Positions 1-7,728 of a stretch of DNA of 27,055 nt are shown here, piece after piece. Origin of the DNA: Cellvibrionaceae bacterium (GTDB lineage Bacteria; Pseudomonadota; Gammaproteobacteria; Pseudomonadales; Cellvibrionaceae); contig JALUYN010000644.1 of NCBI GenBank assembly GCA_027012915.1, positions 1 through 27,055 on the forward strand, written 5' to 3'. The notes beneath the pieces were generated by a model, which was not told the origin of the DNA, made no database searches, and saw only the letters and a program-made list of their open reading frames with translations. The position numbers and the translations under genes were made by a program. How positions within the stretch are numbered: position 1 is the first letter of the stretch; each line of letters opens with the position of its first letter.

Positions 1-559
1 TCACCTGCCTTTGAAGGTGAATATGGCTGGTGTTATTCCCGCTATTTTTGCCAGCAGTATTCTGCTGTTCCCGGCTTCAATTGCTCAGTGGTTCGGCCAG
101 GGCGGTGAAGGTGCGGGTAGCGAGTTCCTGCAAGAGATGGCTCTGGCGATCGGCCCGGGACAACCTTTGAACTTTATTTTGTTTGCAGCTTTGATCATCT
201 TCTTCTGTTTTTTCTATACAGCGTTGATGTTCAACCCTAAAGAAGTTGCGGACAATTTGAAAAAATCCGGAGCCTATATCCCTGGTATTCGCCCCGGTGA
301 GCAATCAGCTAAGTATATTGATACTGTTCTGACCCGTTTAACCGTGGTTGGTGCTATCTATATCGCGGCCGTTTGTTTGTTGCCGCAGTTCTTGGTAGTG
401 GCCACTAACGTGCCTTTCTACCTTGGCGGTACATCACTACTGATTGTTGTGGTAGTGGTTATGGACTTTATGTCCCAGGTGCAGTCGCACTTGATGTCTC
501 ATCAGTATGACTCGCTGATGAAGAAAGCAAACCTAAAAGGTTATGGCTCAAGCAGGTAA
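1..559 (+). CDS. secY: SecY, preprotein translocase channel subunit (3' part)
   Basis: Partial gene: the reading frame is already open at base 2 and runs to a TAA, giving 186 codons. SecY is the pore subunit of the SecYEG translocon in the inner membrane, through which unfolded proteins pass. The piece covers the last four membrane segments (family TM7-TM10). Recognisable parts are the motif [17 protein letters not shown], the cytoplasmic loop with [19 protein letters not shown] and [11 protein letters not shown], and the C-terminal tail KKANLKGYG, all very close to E. coli SecY. The TTG at base 11 is an internal Leu codon and not a start. rpmJ follows 46 bases later, the usual end of the spc operon. 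Only the missing 5' part is uncertain. Confidence 0.98.
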   Translation, partial: HLPLKVNMAGVIPAIFASSILLFPASIAQWFGQGGEGAGSEFLQEMALAIGPGQPLNFILFAALIIFFCFFYTALMFNPKEVADNLKKSGAYIPGIRPGEQSAKYIDTVLTRLTVVGAIYIAAVCLLPQFLVVATNVPFYLGGTSLLIVVVVVMDFMSQVQSHLMSHQYDSLMKKANLKGYGSSR

Positions 560-605
560 TTTCCTGTATGATGCCCGGCCGCTTATTTAGTAGGTGATTT
601 GAAAC

Positions 606-722
606 ATGAAAGTTCGTGCTTCAGTTAAGAAGATTTGCCGAAACTGCAAAGTTGTGCGTCGTAAAGGTGTTCTGCGAGTGATCTGCAGCGCCGAGCCACG
701 TCACAAGCAGCGTCAAGGCTAA
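606..722 (+). CDS. rpmJ: 50S ribosomal protein L36 (bL36)
   Basis: A 38-codon gene, the same length as E. coli L36 and nearly identical to it: it starts [15 protein letters not shown] and ends [11 protein letters not shown]. The zinc-ribbon ligands of the C+ form are present: a CxxC pair (Cys11, Cys14), a third Cys at 27 and His32. L36 is the smallest large-subunit protein. A TAGGTGA Shine-Dalgarno-like stretch precedes the ATG. Its place between secY and rpsM is the standard gammaproteobacterial order. Confidence 0.98.
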   Translation: MKVRASVKKICRNCKVVRRKGVLRVICSAEPRHKQRQG

Positions 723-888
723 GCAGCATTAGCTGCATGGGGGCGTTGACTGTCGCACGGTGAGAAATTGCCGTGCTATTGCTTTTTTGTGCCTTTATCG
801 CTATCCTTTCGCGCCTTAATTTTGGGCGTGGGTGGCTAAAGGCGCTGTCAACGCTGCAACTATAGATATACGTGGAGTAAATTAGATG
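723..888 (+). promoter_or_regulatory. Structured alpha-operon leader, candidate S4 (RpsD) binding site
   Basis: This non-coding gap before rpsM can form several helices. GCAGC (723-727) pairs with GCTGC (732-736). An 8-bp outer helix pairs GCGTTGAC (743-750) with GTCAACGC (847-854). It encloses two hairpins: GCACGG (755-760) with CCGTGC (771-776), and GCGCCTT (811-817) with AAGGCGC (839-845). The outer helix ends 31 bases before the rpsM ATG. In E. coli the alpha operon is translationally repressed by S4 binding a pseudoknot just ahead of rpsM, so the location fits. The fold here looks larger than that pseudoknot, so homology is inference. A T-run (783-788) after the first enclosed hairpin could also make it a weak attenuator. 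Confidence 0.5.
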
Positions 889-1242
889 GCCCGTATTGCT
901 GGTGTAAACATACCAGATAACAAACACGCCGTTATTTCCCTGACTTACGTTTTTGGGATCGGTTCAACCACAGCGAAGCAAATCTGCGCCGCTACTGGCA
1001 TTGCAGAAGACGTCAAAATTGGCGATCTGAGCGAAGAGCAAGTAGATGCGGTTCGTAGTGAAGTCGCTAAATTCACTGTAGAAGGTGACCTGCGTCGAGA
1101 AGTGTCCATGAGCATTAAGCGCTTGATGGATCTCGGCTGCTACAGAGGTCTGCGCCACCGTCGCAGCCTGCCTGTTCGTGGTCAGCGTAGCAAAACCAAT
1201 GCGCGCACCCGCAAGGGACCTCGTAAACCGATCAAGAAATAA
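886..1242 (+). CDS. rpsM: 30S ribosomal protein S13 (uS13)
   Basis: 118 residues, the same length as E. coli S13. It starts [19 protein letters not shown] and ends in the basic tail [13 protein letters not shown]. The helix-two turns-helix core includes the [11 protein letters not shown] motif, and the conserved [15 protein letters not shown] stretch follows. S13 sits in the head of the small subunit and contacts P-site tRNA and the large subunit. It is the first gene of the alpha operon here. GTGGAG lies 8 bases before the ATG. The upstream gap is structured and may control its translation. Confidence 0.98.
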   Translation: MARIAGVNIPDNKHAVISLTYVFGIGSTTAKQICAATGIAEDVKIGDLSEEQVDAVRSEVAKFTVEGDLRREVSMSIKRLMDLGCYRGLRHRRSLPVRGQRSKTNARTRKGPRKPIKK

Positions 1243-1291
1243 GATACTTATTTCTAATTACTGAAAACGATATTAGTTAGGAAGAATTGCT

Positions 1292-1687
1292 ATGGCCAAG
1301 CCAGGTAATAAATCAACTGGTCGTAAGAAAGTTAAAAAGACTGTGGTAGATGGCGTTGCCCATGTCCACGCTTCTTTCAATAACACGATCGTAACGATCA
1401 CTGATCGTCAGGGTAACACTCTGAGCTGGGCAACCGCTGGTGGTTCCGGTTTCCGTGGTTCCCGTAAAAGTACCCCGTTCGCGGCGCAGGTTGCTGCAGA
1501 GCGCGCAGGAGAAGCAGCAAAAGAATATGGCCTGAAGAATCTGGACGTTGAAGTTAAAGGTCCTGGTCCAGGTCGTGAGTCTGCTGTTCGCGCTTTGAAC
1601 AATGTTGGCTACAAGATCACCAACATCACCGACGTCACGCCTATTCCTCACAACGGCTGTCGTCCGCCGAAGAAACGTCGTGTATAA
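1292..1687 (+). CDS. rpsK: 30S ribosomal protein S11 (uS11)
   Basis: 131 residues, against 129 in E. coli. Conserved stretches include [35 protein letters not shown] and the C-terminal [17 protein letters not shown]11 lies on the small-subunit platform near the mRNA exit site. A GGAAGAATTGCT stretch supplies the ribosome binding site before the ATG. The gene follows rpsM by 49 bases and is 13 bases ahead of rpsD, so it is clearly co-transcribed with both. Confidence 0.98.
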   Translation: MAKPGNKSTGRKKVKKTVVDGVAHVHASFNNTIVTITDRQGNTLSWATAGGSGFRGSRKSTPFAAQVAAERAGEAAKEYGLKNLDVEVKGPGPGRESAVRALNNVGYKITNITDVTPIPHNGCRPPKKRRV

Positions 1688-1700
1688 GGGGGCTTAGAAA

Positions 1701-2321
1701 ATGGCACGTTATATTGGACCAACTTGTAAGCTGTCGCGTCGTGAAGGAACTGACCTGTTCCTGAAGAGCGGCGTTCGTCCTTTGGACTCAAAATGTAAAG
1801 CGGAAAACGCTCCTGGTCAGCACGGTGTGCGTCGTGGACGTTTGTCTGACTATGGCATTCAGTTGCGTGAAAAGCAGAAAGTACGTCGTACCTACGGTGT
1901 ATTGGAGAAGCAGTTCCGCAGCTATTATAAAGAAGCGGCCCGTCGTAAAGGTGCAACCGGTGAAAACCTGCTGCAACTGCTTGAAAGCCGTCTGGATAAT
2001 GTCGTTTATCGCATGGGCTACGGTTCAACTCGCGCGGAAAGCCGCCAGTTGGTTTCCCATAAGTCCATCACTGTTAACGGACAGGTTGTAAATATCCCTT
2101 CGTTTCAGGTGAAAGTTGGCGATGTCGTTGCGATTCGAGAGAAATCCAAGAATCAGCTGCGTATCCAACAAGCTTTGACTCTGGCCGGCCAGCGCGCCGA
2201 AGTGGAGTGGGTTGATGTTAACGCCGATAAGAAAGAGGGCACCTTTAAGCGTGTTCCTGATCGTGCGGATCTGCCAGCAGAAATTAACGAAAACCTCATC
2301 GTAGAACTTTACTCTAAGTAA
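1701..2321 (+). CDS. rpsD: 30S ribosomal protein S4 (uS4)
   Basis: 206 residues, the same length as E. coli S4. It opens [19 protein letters not shown], has the conserved PGQHG and [15 protein letters not shown] stretches, carries the S4 RNA-binding domain in the middle (around residues 95-160, with [11 protein letters not shown] and [13 protein letters not shown]), and ends [11 protein letters not shown]4 is a primary 16S rRNA binding protein that nucleates small-subunit assembly. In E. coli it also represses the alpha operon by binding the leader ahead of rpsM. Cys9 and Cys32 do not form a full zinc site. Start supported by GGGGG 7-10 bases upstream. Confidence 0.98.
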   Translation: MARYIGPTCKLSRREGTDLFLKSGVRPLDSKCKAENAPGQHGVRRGRLSDYGIQLREKQKVRRTYGVLEKQFRSYYKEAARRKGATGENLLQLLESRLDNVVYRMGYGSTRAESRQLVSHKSITVNGQVVNIPSFQVKVGDVVAIREKSKNQLRIQQALTLAGQRAEVEWVDVNADKKEGTFKRVPDRADLPAEINENLIVELYSK

Positions 2322-2344
2322 GGTAAATCACTAAAGGTGTGAGT

Positions 2345-3334
2345 ATGCAGAGTGCTGTAAACGAGTTTTTGACCCCACGTCACATTGACGTTACCGAGAT
2401 CGATCAGACGCGTGCGAAGGTTGTATTGGAGCCTTTAGAGCGCGGCTTTGGTCATACTCTGGGTAATGCTTTGCGTCGTATTCTTCTGTCTTCGATGCCT
2501 GGCTGCGCGATTACAGAAGTTGAAATCGATGGCGTGCTGCACGAGTACAGCGCCATTGAGGGTGTTCAGGAAGATGTTATTGAAATCCTGTTGAACCTCA
2601 AAGGTGTGGCTGTGGTTATGCACGGCAAAGACAGCGTAGTTTTGTCTGTCAGCAAGAAAGGCCCAGGCGTTGTCACTGCTGGCGATATTCAGGTTGATCA
2701 CGAAGTTGAGATCAAAAATCCTGAGCACGTTATTGCCAATGTGACGGGCGACGTTGACCTGAACATGAAGCTGACAGTTGCTCGTGGCCGTGGTTATCAG
2801 CCTGCTGATGCCCGTCGCAGCGATGATGAAGAGACCCGTGCTATTGGCCGTCTGCAGCTTGATGCAACATTCAGCCCTGTACAGCGTTTGGCTTACAGTG
2901 TTGAGAGTGCACGTGTAGAGCAGCGTACCGACTTGGATAAGCTGGTTTTGGATCTGGAAACCAATGGTACCATTGATCCTGAAGAAGCTATCCGTCGTGC
3001 AGCGACAATTCTGCAGCAGCAGCTTGCGGTGTTTGTTGATCTCGAAAGCGAGAGTCAGGCAGAGCCTGAGCAGAAGGAAGAAGAGGTTGATCCTGTACTT
3101 CTGCGTCCGGTCGATGACCTTGAGTTGACCGTTCGCTCTGCAAACTGCTTGAAGGCAGAAAACATCTACTACATTGGTGATCTTATCCAGCGTACAGAAG
3201 TTGAGCTTCTGAAAACGCCGAATTTGGGTAAAAAGTCTCTTACCGAGATTAAAGATATTCTCGCGTCTCGCGGCCTGTCTCTTGGTATGCGTTTGGAAAA
3301 CTGGCCTCCAGCCAGCTTGAAGAGCGACGACTGA
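2345..3334 (+). CDS. rpoA: RNA polymerase alpha subunit
   Basis: 329 residues from the ATG at 2345, the E. coli length. A GTG two codons earlier (2339) is in frame, but homology starts at MQSAVNEF, and AAAGG sits 7 bases before this ATG. The N-terminal dimerisation domain (residues 1-235) has the [21 protein letters not shown] and [13 protein letters not shown] motifs. An acidic linker follows, then the C-terminal domain (about 250-329) with [19 protein letters not shown] and [17 protein letters not shown], which binds UP-element DNA and activators. Fourth gene of the alpha operon. Confidence 0.98.
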   Translation: MQSAVNEFLTPRHIDVTEIDQTRAKVVLEPLERGFGHTLGNALRRILLSSMPGCAITEVEIDGVLHEYSAIEGVQEDVIEILLNLKGVAVVMHGKDSVVLSVSKKGPGVVTAGDIQVDHEVEIKNPEHVIANVTGDVDLNMKLTVARGRGYQPADARRSDDEETRAIGRLQLDATFSPVQRLAYSVESARVEQRTDLDKLVLDLETNGTIDPEEAIRRAATILQQQLAVFVDLESESQAEPEQKEEEVDPVLLRPVDDLELTVRSANCLKAENIYYIGDLIQRTEVELLKTPNLGKKSLTEIKDILASRGLSLGMRLENWPPASLKSDD

Positions 3335-3345
3335 TGTAATTTAGT

Positions 3346-3421
3346 GCCGCGTTGCTGCGCTGGGAATCCAGTGACAAAGGGCGCGGCGGTATTTTCAACG
3401 ATTACTGAAGAATAGCTTCAG
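3346..3421 (+). other. Hairpins in the rpoA-rplQ spacer
   Basis: The 113-base gap holds two stem-loops. GCCGCG (3346-3351) pairs with CGCGGC (3382-3387) around an inner CTGG/CCAG helix (3360-3363 with 3368-3371). Separately, CTGAAG (3405-3410) pairs with CTTCAG (3416-3421) around AATAG. No T-run follows either, so they are not classical terminators. They may be RNA processing or stability elements between rpoA and rplQ, but no function is shown. Confidence 0.35.
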
Positions 3422-3447
3422 AAATCGAAAACTAAGGATTTAGAGTT

Positions 3448-3834
3448 ATGCGTCATCGTCATAGTGGCCGTCAGCTGAATCGCAACAGTTCTCACCGTAA
3501 AGCCATGTTCAAGAACATGACTATTTCTCTGGTTGAGCACGAGTTGATTAAAACTACCCTGGCCAAAGCCAAAGAATTGCGCGGCGTTGCCGAGCCTTTG
3601 ATTACACTGTCTAAAAACGACAGCGTTGCTAATCGTCGTTTGGCATTCAGTCGTCTGGGTAACAAAGCAGCTGTAGGCAAATTGTTTGCAGAACTGGGTC
3701 CACGTTACCAAGGTCGTCCTGGTGGTTATATTCGCATTATGAAATGCGGTTACCGCGCAGGAGATAAAGCACCTATGGCTTACGTTGAGCTGGTTGATCG
3801 TCCGGTAGCGGCAGAAGCTGTTGAAGAAGATTAA
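3448..3834 (+). CDS. rplQ: 50S ribosomal protein L17 (bL17)
   Basis: 128 residues, against 127 in E. coli. It starts [23 protein letters not shown], shown here as the motifs [19 protein letters not shown] and FKNM, and retains [18 protein letters not shown] and [18 protein letters not shown]. The last residues (EAVEED) are acidic. L17 binds 23S rRNA near the exit tunnel. It is the last gene of the alpha operon and is followed by a strong intrinsic terminator. AAGGATTTAGAG precedes the ATG. Confidence 0.98.
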   Translation: MRHRHSGRQLNRNSSHRKAMFKNMTISLVEHELIKTTLAKAKELRGVAEPLITLSKNDSVANRRLAFSRLGNKAAVGKLFAELGPRYQGRPGGYIRIMKCGYRAGDKAPMAYVELVDRPVAAEAVEED

Positions 3835-3854
3835 TTAGACGATTTCTCCTCTTC

Positions 3855-3884
3855 ATAAAAAACCGGCATTTGCCGGTTTTTTTA
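3855..3884 (+). terminator. Intrinsic terminator of the alpha operon
   Basis: AAAAACCGGCA and TGCCGGTTTTT form a GC-rich stem with a tiny loop, followed by a run of seven T. It starts about 20 bases after the rplQ stop. The A-run on the left arm makes it usable in both directions, so it may also end the minus-strand HD-GYP gene that stops at 3906. Confidence 0.9.
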
Positions 3885-3905
3885 TGCCTGTTTGATTGTA
3901 AAGTT

Positions 3906-6062
3906 CTAGAATTGAGGGCTATCCTCGAGGTCAAGTTGGTCGGCTTTGAGCACCTTGTGCGCGTACTCTTTCCAAACTTGTTTTTCGGTGAACAGCTCAA
4001 AGATATCGGGGTCAAGGTGTTGGTTTTTCACCATGTTATTCATAATAGCCAGGGCCTTGCTAACTTTCATTGGTTCTTTGTAGGGCCTGTCGCTGGCGGT
4101 TAGTGCTTCAAATACGTCGGCTACAGCCATTATTCGAGCAGGGATGGACAGCTGATCTCGGGTCAGACCTCTCGGGAAGCCTGTGCCATCCATACGTTCG
4201 TGGTGTCCGCCAGCGTACTCCGGAACGCGGCGCAGTTTCTTGGGGAATGGAAGGGATTCAAGCATATTTAGTGTGACCACCATATGGTCGTTTATCGCCT
4301 GTCTCTCCTCAGCGGTTAGCGTGCCCCTTTGGATGGATAGGTTGTAAACTTGCTCGTCGCTCAGCAGTGGCTGGCTTTCGCCGTTACTGTCGATCCATTG
4401 CTGCTTGGCAATATCTTTTATGCGCTGTTGCTTTTCCCGAGCCATAAATTCGCTCCCCTTGTTGCACTCTTCTATAAACGCAAGATCATCTCTGTATTTT
4501 GCGATGAGTGACTCGCATTCCATGATTAGCGTTGGGGCGTTCTCTGGCGACTTAAGAATCTTTCTTCCTAATTCGGTTTCCGCTTGCCGGATCATGCAGG
4601 CAAAGCGCACCTTGATGGTTTCGATCTGGTCACTCATTAAATGCAGCTTAGTGGCTTTATCCAGTAGCGTGTCAGGTGTAGCGAGTTTTCCGCAATCGTG
4701 GAGCCATGAGGCAACATTCAATTCGTACCATTCGTCTTCGTCCAGTGAGAATTCTTTGAATATGCCTTGGTCGTCGCAGGCGGCCTTGGCGATCATTTCA
4801 GTGAGCAGAGGAATACGCTGACAATGTGCTGAAGTGTGGGGTGATTTTGCATCAATGGCTTGCGCGATGCATTTGATGAAAGCGTCTAGAAGATTCTTTA
4901 GCTCTTCGACTAGAAGTTGATTGTTAAGCCCGATGGCCGCGTAGCTGGCAAGAGCTTGGGTGAGCTGTAATGATCTTTCCGGAAAGGCTCTAATCTTACC
5001 GTTATCTTCCCTTGCATTGATAAGTTGAAGTATGCCGATAACTTCGTTGTCATGGTTTAGCAATGGAATGACCAGAATTGATTCCGAGTGATACTCGAAT
5101 TGCTCATCAAACTTCTGTGTGCCGCTGAAATCAAATTCGTCGCAGTTGTATGCATCATTGATGGCGATTGGACTCTTCTTGTGGACCGCGGCGCTTGCGA
5201 CATTGGACATGTTTTTTTTGCCTTTGCTGTCTGTCAGAGGCACTCGCTGAGTTGGTAGAAATTTGGGGTTTTGATATGTGTCTATTTCTAGTCGATCATT
5301 GACGAGTAGTGCAAAACTCAGGTGCGGTTCGTCTTCATCATCTTGAAGCAAGTACAGTGTGCCAGCTTCTGCGTTGGCCAGCTTTTTGGCCTCACGAAGT
5401 ATGCGGTCCAGGAGCGAGTCGATACTCGGTTCGCTGGAAAGCTCAACAAGCAGATTGCGTTGCTCATCAATATGTTGCTGCTTTTGCAGGGAAGCTGCTG
5501 CGAAGTGAGCAAAATGTTCCAGTGCTTGTGTTTGCTCCTCGGTGAACGCGCATGGGCTGCCATATTCGTTCCGGGCGTTGATAAGCTGCAGTGCGCCCAT
5601 GGGATTATCGCTGTTATTACGCAATACTGTGCATAGCACTGAGTGTGTTTTGTAGTTATGTGTACTGTCGAATTCTGCAGGTCCCTTAAAGGCGCCCCAA
5701 GATTCGGTGTCACCAACGGATATGTTGAGACTGCAGTTCTTGTGGAAACAGTGGTTTGCGATTCTGTTTGTCAGTGGTGCCCCTGATTCGCTATACAGAT
5801 TCAGGTCTGGAAACTGGCTTTGGTCCCCAAAGGCGCTACTGTTAAAATCTAATTCTGTGTTAAGCAGGAGTGCGTGTCTTAAAGTGGCTGCTGATGACTC
5901 TGAGTCTGTCAGGTAAAGCGTGGCACCTTCTGCGCCCGTAAGCTTCATGGCGGCTTTCAGCAAAGTGGAGCAGAGCCCATCGATGTTGGCTTCCTGGGCG
6001 ATCTCTTTGGCGGTTGCCAGGATAAAGTTAAGTGTCTCGGTTGTGAGCTCTTTGTTGTTCAA
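3906..6062 (-). CDS. GAF-GAF-HD-GYP protein, probable cyclic-di-GMP phosphodiesterase
   Basis: 718 residues, no signal peptide or membrane segment, so probably cytoplasmic. Two GAF-type sensory domains (about 20-195 and 205-385) each end in a GALQLINAR or GILQLINAR strand. A C-terminal HD-GYP domain follows (about 390-690). Likely metal ligands are kept: His413, His455-Asp456 in WLHDCGKL, His593, His620-His621 in HHERMDGTGFP, and Asp649. The signature reads GFP instead of GYP. About 100 extra, mostly helical and charged residues (480-575) separate the HD motif from the next conserved helix. HD-GYP proteins hydrolyse cyclic-di-GMP to pGpG or GMP; activity here is inferred. The start is TTG; no ATG or GTG lies between it and the upstream in-frame stop, and its Shine-Dalgarno is weak. 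The next ATG (residue 39) would cut into the first GAF domain. It lies 114 bases downstream of manC. Confidence 0.85.
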   Translation of the reverse strand: MNNKELTTETLNFILATAKEIAQEANIDGLCSTLLKAAMKLTGAEGATLYLTDSESSAATLRHALLLNTELDFNSSAFGDQSQFPDLNLYSESGAPLTNRIANHCFHKNCSLNISVGDTESWGAFKGPAEFDSTHNYKTHSVLCTVLRNNSDNPMGALQLINARNEYGSPCAFTEEQTQALEHFAHFAAASLQKQQHIDEQRNLLVELSSEPSIDSLLDRILREAKKLANAEAGTLYLLQDDEDEPHLSFALLVNDRLEIDTYQNPKFLPTQRVPLTDSKGKKNMSNVASAAVHKKSPIAINDAYNCDEFDFSGTQKFDEQFEYHSESILVIPLLNHDNEVIGILQLINAREDNGKIRAFPERSLQLTQALASYAAIGLNNQLLVEELKNLLDAFIKCIAQAIDAKSPHTSAHCQRIPLLTEMIAKAACDDQGIFKEFSLDEDEWYELNVASWLHDCGKLATPDTLLDKATKLHLMSDQIETIKVRFACMIRQAETELGRKILKSPENAPTLIMECESLIAKYRDDLAFIEECNKGSEFMAREKQQRIKDIAKQQWIDSNGESQPLLSDEQVYNLSIQRGTLTAEERQAINDHMVVTLNMLESLPFPKKLRRVPEYAGGHHERMDGTGFPRGLTRDQLSIPARIMAVADVFEALTASDRPYKEPMKVSKALAIMNNMVKNQHLDPDIFELFTEKQVWKEYAHKVLKADQLDLEDSPQF

Positions 6063-6084
6063 AGTGTCGTGTCCGGATGTGGCA

Positions 6085-6102
6085 CAGGCCTAGTATGGCC
6101 TG
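6085..6102. repeat. Perfect inverted repeat before the HD-GYP gene
   Basis: CAGGCC (6085-6090) and GGCCTG (6097-6102) are perfect arms around TAGTAT, 22 bases upstream of the TTG start of the HD-GYP gene. It lacks a T-run in the direction of the flanking genes. It could be a small operator or a 5'-leader hairpin; neither is shown. Confidence 0.5.
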
Positions 6103-6122
6103 TTTTGATGAGTTGTGCTGCT

Positions 6123-6153
6123 AGCTGCTGTCTATAAAGTGTAGACAGCAGCT
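6123..6153. repeat. Perfect 12-bp inverted repeat between manC and the HD-GYP gene
   Basis: AGCTGCTGTCTA (6123-6134) and TAGACAGCAGCT (6142-6153) are exact reverse complements around a 7-base loop. The repeat lies 23 bases beyond the manC stop. No T-run follows on the minus strand, so it is not a typical intrinsic terminator. It may be a 3' stabilising hairpin for manC mRNA or an operator for the downstream gene. Confidence 0.6.
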
Positions 6154-6176
6154 GAGTGCCTAACCAGCTCGCCTGC

Positions 6177-7580
6177 CTAGCTTCGCCCGTAAGTGTCATC
6201 AAAACGTTGGATGTCATCCTCGCCCAAATAGCTTCCAGATTGCACCTCAATGATTTCCAGAGGGATGGCGCCAGGATTCTTGAGTCGATGCTTAACGCCC
6301 AGTGGTATGTATGTAGACTCATTCTCGGTTACCAGATACGTATCTTCGCCCTTGGTAACTTCGGCGGTTCCCTTTACTACTATCCAGTGTTCCGCTCGAT
6401 GGTGGTGCATCTGTAGGCTGAGTTGAGCACCGGGTTTTACGACAATACGTTTTACCTGAAAGCGTGCGCCCTGATCGACGGAGTCATAATAGCCCCAGGG
6501 ACGATAGACCTTACGATGGTATTCTGCTTCAGAGCGCTGATCTTTCTTCAGGCTTTGTACGACATCTTTTACCTGCTGAACCTTGGATTGGTCCGCTACC
6601 ATGATTGCGTCGTCGCTTTCGATAATAATCAGGTTTTCAACACCGACGCTGGCGATAAGCTTGGAGTCGGAGTGAATGTAGCAGTTGTGTGTGTCAACGG
6701 TCAGAGTGTCACCTTTGCAGCTGTTTCCTGAAGCGTCTTTCTCTGAGATCTCCCAAAGCGCGGACCACGAACCTACATCACTCCAGCCACAGTCTATAGG
6801 AAGGACAACGGCCTCTCGCGTTTTTTCCATGACGGCGTAGTCAATAGAGTCTTCCGGGCATTCTTTAAAGGTGTCTGCATCAGGGCGTATAAAGTCGCTG
6901 TCTTTGCAGGTGTTAGCCATAGAAGACTGGCATCGCTCTAGAATGTCGGGTCTGTATTCGGCCAGTTCGTCGAGGTAGCGTTGCGCTTTGAACATGAAAA
7001 TGCCGCTATTCCAATAGTATTCCCCGGAATCTAAGTAGCGTTCGGCGGTTTCCCGGTTGGGCTTTTCAACAAACTCGGACACGGTAAATGCGCCGGTTAC
7101 CTCAGTAACTTCCGCGCCGCTGCGTATATAGCCGTAGCCCGTATGCGGTTGGTCGGGAATGATGCCAAAGGTCACCAATTTACCCTCTTTGGCGAGTGCT
7201 TCCCCTTTCTTGGCTGCCTCAATAAAAGCCTTGGGTTGCTGTATGCTGTGATCAGCGGCCAGCACCAGCAAAATGGCTTCTGGGTCCTGGCGGGTAGCTT
7301 CAATTGCAGCCAAGGCAATGGCTGGTGCGGTGTTCTTACCTTCAGGCTCAAGAATAATGCCCTGATGGGATTGCTGTGCAGAGCGCAGTTGTTCCGCCAC
7401 GATAAAACGGTGCTCTTCACCGCATATGATTAGTGGATTGCCGCAACCGGCTATCCTTTCAACGGTTTGTTGCAGCATGGTTTGCTCGCCTAGCAGTGGC
7501 AGAAACTGCTTGGGGTAGTGGGAGCGGGAAAGTGGCCACAGGCGTGAGCCTGATCCTCCGGCCATAATGACGGGTAACAT
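6177..7580 (-). CDS. manC: Mannose-1-phosphate guanylyltransferase / mannose-6-phosphate isomerase
   Basis: 467 residues, normal for the bifunctional ManC/CpsB/AlgA family. The N-terminal nucleotidyltransferase domain (1-280) begins [19 protein letters not shown] with the GTP-binding GGSGSRLWP signature and has [14 protein letters not shown] further on. The C-terminal cupin domain (about 345-465) begins [10 protein letters not shown] and carries [15 protein letters not shown], the metal-binding histidines of the isomerase part. It makes GDP-mannose from mannose-1-phosphate and can interconvert fructose-6-phosphate and mannose-6-phosphate. The ATG is preceded by AAGGAAGT. A weak promoter (TTGAAG, 17 bases, TACTGT; 7638 to 7610) could drive it. 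It is divergent from uvrA, and the matching phosphomannomutase is at 20519. Confidence 0.95.
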   Translation of the reverse strand: MLPVIMAGGSGSRLWPLSRSHYPKQFLPLLGEQTMLQQTVERIAGCGNPLIICGEEHRFIVAEQLRSAQQSHQGIILEPEGKNTAPAIALAAIEATRQDPEAILLVLAADHSIQQPKAFIEAAKKGEALAKEGKLVTFGIIPDQPHTGYGYIRSGAEVTEVTGAFTVSEFVEKPNRETAERYLDSGEYYWNSGIFMFKAQRYLDELAEYRPDILERCQSSMANTCKDSDFIRPDADTFKECPEDSIDYAVMEKTREAVVLPIDCGWSDVGSWSALWEISEKDASGNSCKGDTLTVDTHNCYIHSDSKLIASVGVENLIIIESDDAIMVADQSKVQQVKDVVQSLKKDQRSEAEYHRKVYRPWGYYDSVDQGARFQVKRIVVKPGAQLSLQMHHHRAEHWIVVKGTAEVTKGEDTYLVTENESTYIPLGVKHRLKNPGAIPLEIIEVQSGSYLGEDDIQRFDDTYGRS

Positions 7581-7690
7581 AGTGACTTCCTTTGTTCGTA
7601 GATGGCACGACAGTACACTGCGATAGCTGGCCCTTCAATAGGTGGCCGACGCTATGTTTGGCCACTCAGTGCATTCGTGTGGAAAAACCT

Positions 7691-7696
7691 TATAAT
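7691..7696 (+). promoter_or_regulatory. Probable -10 box of the uvrA promoter
   Basis: A consensus TATAAT lies 32 bases before the uvrA GTG. No good -35 box is found at 16-18 bases. I looked for a LexA box (CTGT, 8 bases, ACAG) in the whole 7581-7728 gap and did not see one, which is notable because uvrA is SOS-controlled in E. coli. Confidence 0.45.
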
Positions 7697-7728
7697 CGAG
7701 GGTTTGCTTTATCTAGTAGGAAGTACCT

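Noticed and set aside
755..788. Possible full terminator between rpmJ and rpsM
   Set aside because: The stem is only 6 bp and the T-run starts 7 bases after it; the surrounding helices fit a regulatory leader better, so it is noted only as a possible weak attenuator.
6059..6322. An 87-codon minus-strand frame across the manC-HD-GYP gap
   Set aside because: It overlaps the well-supported cupin end of manC in another frame and reads through the perfect inverted repeats; its sequence has no family match.
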